Shown here: positions 40,231 through 48,560 of the stretch, one piece after another
Layout: the number at the start of each line of letters is the position of its first letter
Position numbering within the stretch: position 1 is the stretch's first letter
Assembly: GCA_016195815.1 (NCBI GenBank)
Contig: JACPYX010000012.1
Location: 55,968 to 119,967 of the forward strand
Source: Chloroflexota bacterium
GTDB lineage: Bacteria > Chloroflexota > Anaerolineae > Anaerolineales > Villigracilaceae
Reading direction: 5' to 3'
Length of the DNA stretch: 64,000 bases
Position numbers and translations under genes: made by a program
The notes under the pieces: model-generated
What the model was told of the DNA's origin: nothing
What the model saw: the letters and a program-made list of their open reading frames with translations, nothing else
The model's database searches: none

Positions 40231-41551
40231 AACGCTTCACGATCTGCCCGGCGACCCGAACTGCCCGCACTGTCATGGCGCGGGCTATTTGCGTAACGAT
40301 GTGCCGGTCGGACATCCCGACTTTGGCAAATTGCAAGTCTGCATCTGCCGCCGCGCCAATGTGACCAACACCATACGCGAGCGTTTGTTTGCGCTCAGTC
40401 ATCTCGATGAACTCAAAGACCTGACCTTTGAATCGTTCAAGCTGCGCGGACGAAAAGGCCTCGGCGAAATGCACGCCAATTCGCTCGAACAAGGTTTCAA
40501 TCAGGCCAGGCATTACGCGCAAAGCCTGAACGGATGGCTATTGCTTTCAGGCGGTTATGGTTGCGGAAAGACTCACCTGGCCGCGGCGGTCGCCAATTTT
40601 GCGGTCGGCATGGGCGTGCCAACTTTATTTTTAACCGTGCCAGACTTGTTGGATACTTTACGCTTTGCATATAACGATCAAGATACAACTTTTGAACAAC
40701 GCTTTGATGAAATCCGCAATGCAAAATTATTGGTGTTGGACGATTTCGGCACACAGAACGCCACAGGCTGGGCGCAGGAAAAATTATTCCAGATCGTCAA
40801 CTATCGTTACATCAATAAATTGCCAACGGTGATGACGACGAATCTCGCGCTTGATGAGATCGAAGCCCGCATCCGCTCGCGTCTTTCGGACCCGGAACTG
40901 GTCACGCAGACGAAAATCAGCGCGCCCGATTTCCGCCGCCCGATGGCTGACGCAGGCCATCCCGAACTGTCATCGCTGGACCTGCATTCCAGCCGCACTT
41001 TCGAGCATTTTTCTTTACGCAAAGATGAAAGCCTGCCCGCGCCCGAACTTAAGTCTTTGAAGGACGCTTATGAGGCCGCGCAGGCGTTTGCGCAAAAACC
41101 GCGCGGCTGGTTGGTGTTGACCGGTGATTACGCCTGCGGAAAAACGCATCTGGCCGCGGCCATTGCAAATCATCGCGCAGAGATGGGTGATCCGCCATTG
41201 TTTGTGATGGTTCCCGATCTGCTCGATCATTTACGCGCCACTTTCAGCCCGAACAGCCAAACGACCTTTGATCGCCGCTTTGATGAAATCCGCACCGCTC
41301 CCCTGCTCGTCCTGGACGATCTGGGCACGCAGTCCATGACGCCGTGGGTGCGCGAAAAACTTTATCAACTGTTCAACTATCGCTACAACGCCGAATTGCC
41401 GACGGTCATCACCATCGCGGCCGACTCGCTCGAAGAGATGGACGCGCGCATCCGTTCGCGCCTGCTCGACACGCGCTTATGTAAAATCATCGGCATGACC
41501 GTCCCGGCTTATCACGGGAAATCGGCGGTGAAAAAGTCTGCGAAGAAATAG
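40145..41551 (+). CDS. DnaC/DnaI-type helicase loader with two tandem AAA+ domains
   Basis: A 468-residue protein, about twice the usual loader length. A zinc-binding segment (CPHCHGAGY...CICRR, residues 40-70) precedes two homologous AAA+ units. Unit 1: ~93-260, Walker A GGYGCGKTH (136-144), Walker B LLVLDDFGTQ, IRSRLSD. Unit 2: ~284-445, Walker A GDYACGKTH (327-335), Walker B LLVLDDLGTQ, IRSRLLD. Both ATP sites look intact, and the pre-AAA helices are duplicated too (FESFKLR and FEHFSLR). The GTG at 40145 overlaps dnaD by 86 bases; no later start would keep the zinc segment. Helicase loading is inferred from family and context. Confidence 0.85.
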   Translation: MPKSKIDETIKNLASVTSKTRSKSSPAAETLHDLPGDPNCPHCHGAGYLRNDVPVGHPDFGKLQVCICRRANVTNTIRERLFALSHLDELKDLTFESFKLRGRKGLGEMHANSLEQGFNQARHYAQSLNGWLLLSGGYGCGKTHLAAAVANFAVGMGVPTLFLTVPDLLDTLRFAYNDQDTTFEQRFDEIRNAKLLVLDDFGTQNATGWAQEKLFQIVNYRYINKLPTVMTTNLALDEIEARIRSRLSDPELVTQTKISAPDFRRPMADAGHPELSSLDLHSSRTFEHFSLRKDESLPAPELKSLKDAYEAAQAFAQKPRGWLVLTGDYACGKTHLAAAIANHRAEMGDPPLFVMVPDLLDHLRATFSPNSQTTFDRRFDEIRTAPLLVLDDLGTQSMTPWVREKLYQLFNYRYNAELPTVITIAADSLEEMDARIRSRLLDTRLCKIIGMTVPAYHGKSAVKKSAKK

Positions 41552-41552
41552 A

Positions 41553-42248
41553 TCAGGTATTCTTTAGCGGGGGGAGTTTATTGCCCGCTCCTCGTTTTGT
41601 GACTTCCACCCATAAAGAAGCGGCCAATTCATAACCGATCATGTGATCCTGCGGATTCATTTGCAATCGAAGCGGCCCCTTGAATGGCGCGCAACTTAAC
41701 AGATGAAATGGAATCCCTGGCACAAGACCCAGTTCGCCAATGTATCTCAATTTTTCGGAATCATGAGTACGCACACGGCTGACGATACAGTCCGAGCCGG
41801 ATGGAACATCCACCAGCGGCGTATCCATGACGACGGGCATTACACCCTGCTTGCTGGGAATCGGTTCACCATGCGGACAGCGGGTTGGATGGCCGGTGAT
41901 CTCGTCAATGCGGTCTTCCAAATGATCGTTGATTCCCAACTCAAAAGAATCCGAAAGATCATGGGCTTCGTCCCAGCCGTATTTCATAACCCGCACTAAA
42001 AAGACTTCAACCAGACGATGCCGCCGCAGGGCGGGCATGGCGATATGTTCCCCTTTTGGGGTTAATCGAACCCCGCGATACAATTCGTGCTCCAAATATT
42101 CCATGGCTTTCATGCGGCTGACCATGCGCGCCGTGGCCTGTAAAGAAGAATGGACGTTTTCAGATAACTCGGAAAGCCCGACATGAGGTAAATCCTGTTG
42201 CAGGCGGAATATTTCAGCCGCGTAACGTTTCATTGCGGGTGTTGCCAT
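41553..42248 (-). CDS. DtxR/MntR-family metal-dependent repressor
   Basis: A 231-residue metalloregulator. The N-terminal winged helix (residues ~1-65) contains LSELSENVHSSLQATARMVSRM, and the dimerisation domain includes RRHRLVEVFLVRVMKYGWDEAHDLSDSFE and the Cys/His ligand candidates GHPTRCPHGEPIP. A C-terminal FeoA/SH3-like domain starts near 155. It is divergent from an FTR1 iron permease gene, so it is probably an iron-responsive regulator of that gene. Mn cannot be excluded. Confidence 0.88.
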   Translation of the reverse strand: MATPAMKRYAAEIFRLQQDLPHVGLSELSENVHSSLQATARMVSRMKAMEYLEHELYRGVRLTPKGEHIAMPALRRHRLVEVFLVRVMKYGWDEAHDLSDSFELGINDHLEDRIDEITGHPTRCPHGEPIPSKQGVMPVVMDTPLVDVPSGSDCIVSRVRTHDSEKLRYIGELGLVPGIPFHLLSCAPFKGPLRLQMNPQDHMIGYELAASLWVEVTKRGAGNKLPPLKNT

Positions 42249-42438
42249 TTACTGGTCTCCATTTGTCAACAATAATAACATGCTGGATAAAAATTATCGC
42301 AAATTTTCACCCTGGTTGAGAGGCGATACGACCTGAGTTTAGATGAATTTACACATAAGTATCTAGATTATTCCGGCAATGCCGATTATAACAGCAGTCA
42401 TTCGATCACAATCACAACCCAAAAGGAGCGTAATTCAA
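42249..42438. promoter_or_regulatory. Divergent control region between DtxR regulator and FTR1 permease
   Basis: This 190-base AT-rich stretch should hold both promoters. It contains a 13-base palindrome, GATAA-AAA-TTATC, at 42286-42298, and looser TAGAT/ATCTA arms near 42337-42365; either could be the metal-repressor site. AAAGGAG at 42422-42428 is the FTR1 ribosome site. Confidence 0.4.
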
Positions 42439-43263
42439 ATGACAGCCGCTTTTCTATTGTCCCTGCGCGAAGGCTTGGAGGCCGCGTTAATCATCGGAAT
42501 CCTGCTCGGCGCACTGCGCCAGATGCGCCGCACAGAGTTTATCCCCGCCGTTTGGATTGGAACGATCAGTGCGGCCGCCATCAGCCTGATCACTGCCATT
42601 GTGCTTACCCGTTTAGGCCTGCAACTTGAAGATCCCGGTGAAGCCATCTTTGAAGGCTCCACCATGTTGATCGCGGCCGGTCTTTTAACCTGGATGATCT
42701 TCTGGATGAGCCGCCAGGCGCGCTTCCTGAAAACCAATCTGGAGAACGAAATCCAGCGCGCTTCGCAACTCGGTCCGCGCGCCATATTTTTTGTAGCTTT
42801 CATTGCCGTTCTGCGCGAGGGCATCGAACTGGCGCTCTTCTTAGCTGCCTCGGTCTTTGCTTCAAACTCCCTCCAAACCACTGTCGGCGCTTTCCTCGGC
42901 CTGGGTACGGCCGTCCTGCTTGGCTGGTCTATCTTCGCCAGCATCGTCCGCCTCGACCTGCGCCGTTTCTTCCAGGTGACGGGCTTTCTGCTCATCCTGT
43001 TTTCGGGTGGGCTGGTTGCGCGCGGCGTCTATGAGTTCATTGCAGCCGGTTGGATTCCCGCCATTATCGAACACGTCTGGGATATCAACTCATTCCTAAG
43101 CTTGGATTCGGGTCTCGGGCAGTTGCTTGGAACATTGTTTGGCTACAACCCTGCCCCATCGCTCAGCGAGGTGATCGTCTACGCGCTTTATTTTGCGGCA
43201 ATCGGTTTTGGGTTGAGGCTCTCCGGCCAAAGGTCCGCGCAGGAAGCGAAAGCGCAGGCATAA
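42439..43263 (+). CDS. FTR1-family iron permease
   Basis: A 274-residue membrane protein with seven helices and two REGxE motifs, REGLEAALIIG near the N-terminus and REGIELALF near residue 135, which bind ferric iron in FTR1/EfeU permeases. No EfeO- or EfeB-like partner or multicopper oxidase is adjacent. The ATG at 42439 follows AAAGGAG by 10 bases. Regulation by the divergent DtxR-type repressor is inferred. Confidence 0.9.
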   Translation: MTAAFLLSLREGLEAALIIGILLGALRQMRRTEFIPAVWIGTISAAAISLITAIVLTRLGLQLEDPGEAIFEGSTMLIAAGLLTWMIFWMSRQARFLKTNLENEIQRASQLGPRAIFFVAFIAVLREGIELALFLAASVFASNSLQTTVGAFLGLGTAVLLGWSIFASIVRLDLRRFFQVTGFLLILFSGGLVARGVYEFIAAGWIPAIIEHVWDINSFLSLDSGLGQLLGTLFGYNPAPSLSEVIVYALYFAAIGFGLRLSGQRSAQEAKAQA

Positions 43264-43267
43264 TTCG

Positions 43268-43297
43268 AAGTCGGGACAACAAGTCCCGACTTTTTTT
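43268..43297 (+). terminator. Intrinsic terminator after the FTR1 gene
   Basis: AAGTCGGGAC, loop AACAA, GTCCCGACTT, then TTTTT: a perfect 10-base stem with a strong T run. Confidence 0.92.
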
Positions 43298-43319
43298 ATC
43301 CGCGCGGTACAATCAAAGC

Positions 43320-44324
43320 ATGGCGCTTCCTGTTCCCGATTTTTTCACCGCAGACAAAGTTGGACAAGTCTGGCGCTTGCAATATGAAGAACGCGCACAG
43401 CAGGCGCGCGATTGGGCGCGTCAACACGGACTTCAAGCGGGCGCGGCCTCGAAGAGCCGCATCTGGCTCCTGTTGATCGACGCGCAGAACACGTTCTGCA
43501 TCCCCGAGTTCGAGCTATTCGTGGGCGGGCGTTCCGGGCGCGGTGCGATCGAAGATAACGTGCGCCTGTGTGAATTTATCTATCGCAATCTCGGCGCGAT
43601 CACAAATATCTCCGCCAGCATGGACACGCACTTGTCGCAACAAGTTTTCCACGCCATCTTCTTTGTGGATAGAGACGGCAATCATCCCGCGCCGTACACG
43701 AACATTTCTGCCGATGATTTGAAATCCGGCAAACGGAAATTCAATCCCGCGCTCGCGCCGCGCTTCGGTATCACGCCAGAATATGGGCAGACGATGATGA
43801 TCCATTACGCTGAAGAGTTGGAGAAGAAAGGCAAATACGCGCTGACCATCTGGCCGTATCACGCCATGCTGGGCGGCATCGGCCACGCGCTGGTTTCATC
43901 CGTCGAAGAAGCCGTCTTCTTTCACTCGATGGCGCGGCTGACCCAGCCGGAATTCGAGATCAAAGGCGATAAACCATTTACTGAAAATTATTCCGTCATT
44001 GGCCCTGAAGTGACGCGCGGACCGAAAGGCGAAACGCTCGGCGAACATAATCACAAGTTCATCGAAACCCTCAAACAAAGCGACGCGCTGATCATCGCCG
44101 GGCAGGCCAAGAGTCATTGCGTGGCATGGACGATCTCCGATTTGCTCGATGATATTCAAGCCAGCGATGCTTCGCTCGCCAAAAAAGTTTATCTGCTCGA
44201 AGACTGCACTTCGCCCGTTGTCGTCCCCGGTGCGGACTTTACCGACGCGGCAAATGAAGCCTTCGATCAATTTGCGAAAGCGGGAATGAATATCGTAAAA
44301 TCAACAGAATTCGAGATTCGATAA
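43320..44324 (+). CDS. Nicotinamidase-like cysteine hydrolase (isochorismatase superfamily)
   Basis: A 334-residue member of the isochorismatase-like superfamily, longer than typical PncA (~210). The catalytic Asp is in LLLIDAQNTFCIPEFELFV, MDTHLSQQVFH marks the metal-ligand region, and the catalytic Cys is in AGQAKSHCVAWTI. The next gene is a nicotinate phosphoribosyltransferase, so nicotinamide deamidation for NAD salvage is likely. The ATG at 43320 has TACAAT 6 bases upstream and no Shine-Dalgarno sequence. The last residues (EFEIR) and the stop are encoded by the following repeat spacer. Confidence 0.82.
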   Translation: MALPVPDFFTADKVGQVWRLQYEERAQQARDWARQHGLQAGAASKSRIWLLLIDAQNTFCIPEFELFVGGRSGRGAIEDNVRLCEFIYRNLGAITNISASMDTHLSQQVFHAIFFVDRDGNHPAPYTNISADDLKSGKRKFNPALAPRFGITPEYGQTMMIHYAEELEKKGKYALTIWPYHAMLGGIGHALVSSVEEAVFFHSMARLTQPEFEIKGDKPFTENYSVIGPEVTRGPKGETLGEHNHKFIETLKQSDALIIAGQAKSHCVAWTISDLLDDIQASDASLAKKVYLLEDCTSPVVVPGADFTDAANEAFDQFAKAGMNIVKSTEFEIR

Positions 44325-44356
44325 TTCGATACTCGAAATTCAAATATCGAATATCG
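44308..44356. repeat. Degenerate TCGAATAT-type spacer between the nicotinamidase and NAPRTase genes
   Basis: AATTCGAGATTCGATAATTC and later TCGAAATTCAAATATCGAAT are near-repeats of one word. The left end encodes the C-terminus and stop codon of the nicotinamidase-like protein. Confidence 0.6.
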
Positions 44357-44375
44357 TTCATCACCAAAGGAAACC

Positions 44376-45719
44376 ATGAGCATCTTCGACGGCAAACGCC
44401 TGACCAATGAAACCTTCAAACTCGATATCGAACGGATGCGGCGCGGCTGGTATTCCGATAAATATTTCGAGAATATCAACCGCATGTTGACTGCGCTCTC
44501 GTCAGAGGGATACACCTATTCGGGAAAATATCACAATTTGCCTGAAAGCATTTCACCCGAAAATATTTCAGTCGGCGATATTGAAGTCGAGATGCAATGG
44601 TTCACGCGGCGGCCAGGCACGACCATCGTCGTCGGTGTGGACAAATCGCTGGCGATGCTCAAGTTATGCGCCGGCTATTTTGACGGCGGAAAATTTATTG
44701 ACACGTCCGGCAATCTTGAAGTGTGGGCCGTGCAGGATGGCGCGACGGTTTACTATGACGGCGACCCGGCCTACATTCAGCCGGTCATCAAAGTGCGTGG
44801 ACGATATCGCGACTTCGCCCTGCTTGAAACACCCACACTCGGCATTCTCACGCGCTCAAGCCGCGTTGCATCAAACGTTTATGAGACCTTTGTGGCGGCG
44901 CGCGGCAAACCCGTGTTGTTCTTCCCCGCCCGCTTCGACCTGCACGAAGTCCAGGCCGCGGACGGATACGCGTACAACATCGCCATCCAAAGATTTAACG
45001 AAGACCACGCGCAGGACCTTGGACCTTTTGTCTCGACTGACGCGCAGGGCGATTGGTGGGGGGGCGCGGGCGGCGGGACAGTGGCGCATGCCGCGATTGC
45101 TTCGTTTCTCGGTGATACCGCTGAAGCCATGATGGAGTTTGCGCGCATCCTGCCCGCCAATATTCCACGAATCGCACTTGTGGACTTTAGCAATGATTCG
45201 GTCCGAGATACCCTGCGTACACTGGAAGCTCTCTTCATCAAATACCGCGAATTGAAGGATGCCGGCAACGAAAGCGAAGCCGTGAAATATAAATTGTACG
45301 GCGTGCGGCTCGATACCAGCGGAAGCATCCGCGATGTATCGGTCCAACCGCTGGGTGAACCGAGTCTCGATTTGGGAGTCACGCCGCGCCTGGTGTTCAA
45401 CGTGCGTCAGGCGCTGGATTCAGCCTGGGAACGCTGGAGCCTGCCAACGTCGTGGAAAGAAGCGGCGCGCGATTTTTGTCGCAGCGTGAAGATCGTCGTC
45501 TCAGGCGGGTTCAATCCCGATAAGATTCGCAAATTTGAGAAGCTGGGCGTCCCCGCCGATATTTACGCGGTTGGTTCGTATCTGTTCAACAATAACAGCC
45601 TGACCGTTACAGACTTTACTGCCGATGTGGTGCGCGTGAAAGTGCGCGGCGAATGGATTGACATGGCGAAGGTGGGGCGCGAGCCTTGCGATAATCCCGA
45701 TCTTGAAAGAGTTTGGTAA
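44376..45719 (+). CDS. pncB: Nicotinate phosphoribosyltransferase-family enzyme
   Basis: A 447-residue NAPRTase-like enzyme. It joins nicotinate to PRPP to give nicotinate mononucleotide. Recognisable parts are YSDKYFENINRML near the N-terminus, the TPTLGILTRSSRVA block, the catalytic-barrel motif YGVRLDTSGSI, and IVVSGGFNPDKIRKFEKLGVPADIYAVGS, which resembles the phosphate-binding region. AAAGGAAACC precedes the ATG. With the upstream gene it makes a two-step nicotinamide salvage route. Confidence 0.87.
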   Translation: MSIFDGKRLTNETFKLDIERMRRGWYSDKYFENINRMLTALSSEGYTYSGKYHNLPESISPENISVGDIEVEMQWFTRRPGTTIVVGVDKSLAMLKLCAGYFDGGKFIDTSGNLEVWAVQDGATVYYDGDPAYIQPVIKVRGRYRDFALLETPTLGILTRSSRVASNVYETFVAARGKPVLFFPARFDLHEVQAADGYAYNIAIQRFNEDHAQDLGPFVSTDAQGDWWGGAGGGTVAHAAIASFLGDTAEAMMEFARILPANIPRIALVDFSNDSVRDTLRTLEALFIKYRELKDAGNESEAVKYKLYGVRLDTSGSIRDVSVQPLGEPSLDLGVTPRLVFNVRQALDSAWERWSLPTSWKEAARDFCRSVKIVVSGGFNPDKIRKFEKLGVPADIYAVGSYLFNNNSLTVTDFTADVVRVKVRGEWIDMAKVGREPCDNPDLERVW

Positions 45720-45727
45720 GTGCGAAT

Positions 45728-46132
45728 TTATTTTAGCAACGCCGGAATTTTCTCCAGTATTTCGTCTCGAACCTGACGAAAAACGGCCAGCCGTTCCTCA
45801 TTGGTTCCCTGCGCTTTGGCCGGATCGCGAAACCCTTCGTGAACTCGTCTCGCCTTCCCAAGCCAAACGGGACATTCTTCATTGGCATCATCGCAAACAG
45901 TGACGACTAAATCAAAATCTTCACTGCGAAATTGCTCCGCGTTTTTTGATTGGCCGTGATGCTTGATGCCAATTTCTTTCAGAACTTGAATCGCTTTCGG
46001 ATGGACAAAACCCGCCGGCCGTGTCCCTGCGGAAAACGCCCGCCACTCCTTCGAGTAACGGGCGTTGATGATCGCTTCGGCCATTTGCGAACGGCAGGAA
46101 TTACCCAGGCAAAGGAAAAGCACCTTATACAT
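45728..46132 (-). CDS. arsC: Thioredoxin-type arsenate reductase (LMW-PTP family)
   Basis: A 134-residue protein with the phosphatase-like loop CLGNSCRSQMAE (nucleophile Cys, C-x5-R) and the resolving cysteine pair in TVCDDANEECPVW. This is the arrangement of thioredoxin-coupled ArsC, although a protein phosphatase role is the alternative. The ATG at 46132 overlaps the phoU stop by 8 bases, so it is the last gene of the pst-phoU operon. Arsenate enters through phosphate transporters, which makes this position meaningful. No arsenite efflux gene is nearby. Confidence 0.85.
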   Translation of the reverse strand: MYKVLFLCLGNSCRSQMAEAIINARYSKEWRAFSAGTRPAGFVHPKAIQVLKEIGIKHHGQSKNAEQFRSEDFDLVVTVCDDANEECPVWLGKARRVHEGFRDPAKAQGTNEERLAVFRQVRDEILEKIPALLK

Positions 46133-46823
46133 CTTTATTCTTCTGTTGTTTCCAGAATTCATCATCTGTATTCTGGATCTCGACCATCTCGCCGGTAGCG
46201 ATGAAGACCGTGCGTTCGCAAATATTTGTCACGCGGTCTGCCACACGCTCGAGGTTGTGCGCCACCCACAACAGCCAGTTGGCTCGTTCGATGCTTTTGG
46301 GGTCTTGAATGACGAACATCATCAGTTCGTGATAAACCTGGTTGTAAAGCGCGTCCACTTCGTCGTCCTCGCGCGGAAGCGAACGGGCGGTATCGAGGTC
46401 TTCGTTGATAAAAGCCGTCAGGGCGCGATGGAGCATGTCCACGCCTTTCTGCGCCATGCGCGGGATATCAATCAAAGGCTTGAGCAATGGCTGGTCGCCC
46501 ATCCGCAGGTTGATGTTGGCAATACCTTTGGCATAATCGCCCATGCGTTCCAATTCGGAGATGATCTCCATGATCGAGGCCAGCAGGCGCAGGTCGTGCG
46601 CCATTGGCTGCTGCGTAGCGATCAGGATCATTAATTGATGCTCGATATCAAAGCGTTTTTTGTTGATGTCCTTGTCATTTTCCAATATTTTTTGCGACGC
46701 TTTCAGATCGCGCTTTTTGAGCGAATCAACGGAACCGATGATGGCCTGCTCGACCATCGAGCCGAGGATCAGCACTTCGTCTTTAACCTGCTTAATTTCT
46801 GTTTCGAATGTTTTTCGCAACAT
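46125..46823 (-). CDS. phoU: Phosphate uptake and signalling regulator PhoU
   Basis: PhoU links Pst transporter activity to the PhoR kinase and represses Pho signalling when phosphate is plentiful. The 232-residue protein consists of two three-helix-bundle repeats. Each has the metal-binding pattern ([15 protein letters not shown] in the first, [14 protein letters not shown] in the second). It is 21 bases after pstB in the operon. Confidence 0.93.
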   Translation of the reverse strand: MLRKTFETEIKQVKDEVLILGSMVEQAIIGSVDSLKKRDLKASQKILENDKDINKKRFDIEHQLMILIATQQPMAHDLRLLASIMEIISELERMGDYAKGIANINLRMGDQPLLKPLIDIPRMAQKGVDMLHRALTAFINEDLDTARSLPREDDEVDALYNQVYHELMMFVIQDPKSIERANWLLWVAHNLERVADRVTNICERTVFIATGEMVEIQNTDDEFWKQQKNKDV

Positions 46824-46844
46824 ATGGACCTCGTTTCACATACA

Positions 46845-47675
46845 TTATCCAAACCGGCCGGTAACGTAATCTTCAGTGCGTTTGTCTTTCGGGTTTGTAA
46901 AGATGATGTTTGTGTCGTTGAATTCGATCATGCGTCCGGCGCGCTGTTCGTCTATCATCATCATGGCGGTGTAATTGGAGACGCGCGCCGCCTGTTGCAT
47001 GTTGTGCGTGACGATGATAATGGTGTAATCTTTGACGATCTCATGCATCAACTCTTCGATCTTAAGGGTGGAGATCGGGTCGAGCGCCGAGGCGGGTTCA
47101 TCCATCAATATGACCTCCGGTTGAACGGCAATAGCCCGCGCAATGCACAAACGCTGTTGCTGTCCGCCTGAAATGGACAGGCCGCTTTGATGGAGTTTAT
47201 TCTTGACTTCGTCCCACAGCGCGGCCTGCTTGAGCGATCTCTCGACTATTTCATCTAGATCGCTTTTACGGTTCACACCGTAAAGACGCGGGCCGTAAGC
47301 TACGTTATCGTAGATGCTTTTTGGAAACGGATTGGGGCGCTGGAACACCATGCCAATGCGGCGGCGGACATCCACGACGTCTACATTTCGTTCGTATAGA
47401 GGTTCGCCGTCCAAATAGACCTGGCCTTCAATATGCGAACCACTCACCAGGTCGTTCATGCGATTGAAAGACCTGAGCAGTGTGGATTTGCCGCATCCCG
47501 AAGGGCCAATAATCGCGACGATTTTTTTGGCGTAAATCGTCATGCTTACATTGGCAACCGCCCGGAAATCGCGGTAAAAAATGGACAGATTTTCGATCTG
47601 CATTTTTATGTTTTGATTTTCCGAATCGAGAATATTTTCCTTGAGCGATGTTTGTATTTGCAAGGGGGATTGCAT
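46845..47675 (-). CDS. pstB: Phosphate ABC transporter ATP-binding protein (second pst operon)
   Basis: A 276-residue PstB of the canonical type. Walker A is [19 protein letters not shown], the Q-loop is [16 protein letters not shown], the signature is [16 protein letters not shown], and Walker B is [13 protein letters not shown]. The N-terminal ~24 residues before MQIENLS are an extension without counterpart; an internal ATG at that Met is an alternative start. It follows pstA by 15 bases. Confidence 0.93.
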   Translation of the reverse strand: MQSPLQIQTSLKENILDSENQNIKMQIENLSIFYRDFRAVANVSMTIYAKKIVAIIGPSGCGKSTLLRSFNRMNDLVSGSHIEGQVYLDGEPLYERNVDVVDVRRRIGMVFQRPNPFPKSIYDNVAYGPRLYGVNRKSDLDEIVERSLKQAALWDEVKNKLHQSGLSISGGQQQRLCIARAIAVQPEVILMDEPASALDPISTLKIEELMHEIVKDYTIIIVTHNMQQAARVSNYTAMMMIDEQRAGRMIEFNDTNIIFTNPKDKRTEDYVTGRFG

Positions 47676-47690
47676 GTTTCTCTCCTGGTT

Positions 47691-48560
47691 TTACTTTAGG
47701 CTTTTAAAGAGACGCCCGCGCCACCAGACCAGCAGCCGCGCCGCGACGTTCAGTAAAAGCACCAGCGTAATCAGCACCAAAGCCGTCGCCCAGGCTTTGG
47801 CGCGCCAGTCATCATATGGGGCAATGGCGTAAACGAAAATCATATGAGGCAATGTTGATACCGGTTGGTTAAAATCGGTATTCATGAAAGGGTTGCCGAA
47901 TGCGGTAAAAAGCATAGGGGCGGCTTCACCGGCGGCGCGAGCGATTGCAAGCATAACGCCCGTGATGACGCCATTAAGAGCCGCAGGCAGAATGACCGAT
48001 AGCGATGTTTTCCATTCTGCCGCGCCAAGCGCCAGGGAACCTTCGCGCAGTGAATTGGGCACCAGCCGAATCATCTCCTCGGTGGAGCGCACAATGGTCG
48101 GCACCATAATGAAGGCCAGCACAATTCCGCCGGAGAAAGCTGAAAAATGCCGCTGGGGCAGGACAATCAAGGTGTAGGCAAAAATACCCATCACAATGGA
48201 TGGAACCCCTGAAATGACATCCGTGCCGAAGCGGAGCAGTGTACCCAGGGGCTGATCAGGATGGGTTGCGGCGTAAACGCCTGCCAAAGTCCCGACCGGA
48301 ACCGCAATGATCAAACCTAAACTGACGGTCATAAGAGAACCAACCAAAGCGTTTGCAATGCCTCCGCCGGAGACCCCGACCGGTGTAGGCAGCTCAGTGA
48401 AAAACTGGAGGTTAATGGCTGGCAATCCCTCACGAATGACATAACCGATAATCCAGATAAGCGGCGTCACGACCAAAAGCGTGGCAAGCCCCGTGAAGCT
48501 GAGCATAACGATATTTATAACTTTGCGCCAATTTTGGCGGCGCGCTGAAAACCTGTTCAT
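47691..48560 (-). CDS. pstA: Phosphate ABC transporter permease PstA (second pst operon)
   Basis: A 289-residue permease with six helices. The EAA loop is VPNSLREGSLALGAAEWKT. Its ATG overlaps the pstC stop (ATGA). It is co-transcribed with pstS, pstC, pstB, phoU and arsC. Confidence 0.92.
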   Translation of the reverse strand: MNRFSARRQNWRKVINIVMLSFTGLATLLVVTPLIWIIGYVIREGLPAINLQFFTELPTPVGVSGGGIANALVGSLMTVSLGLIIAVPVGTLAGVYAATHPDQPLGTLLRFGTDVISGVPSIVMGIFAYTLIVLPQRHFSAFSGGIVLAFIMVPTIVRSTEEMIRLVPNSLREGSLALGAAEWKTSLSVILPAALNGVITGVMLAIARAAGEAAPMLFTAFGNPFMNTDFNQPVSTLPHMIFVYAIAPYDDWRAKAWATALVLITLVLLLNVAARLLVWWRGRLFKSLK

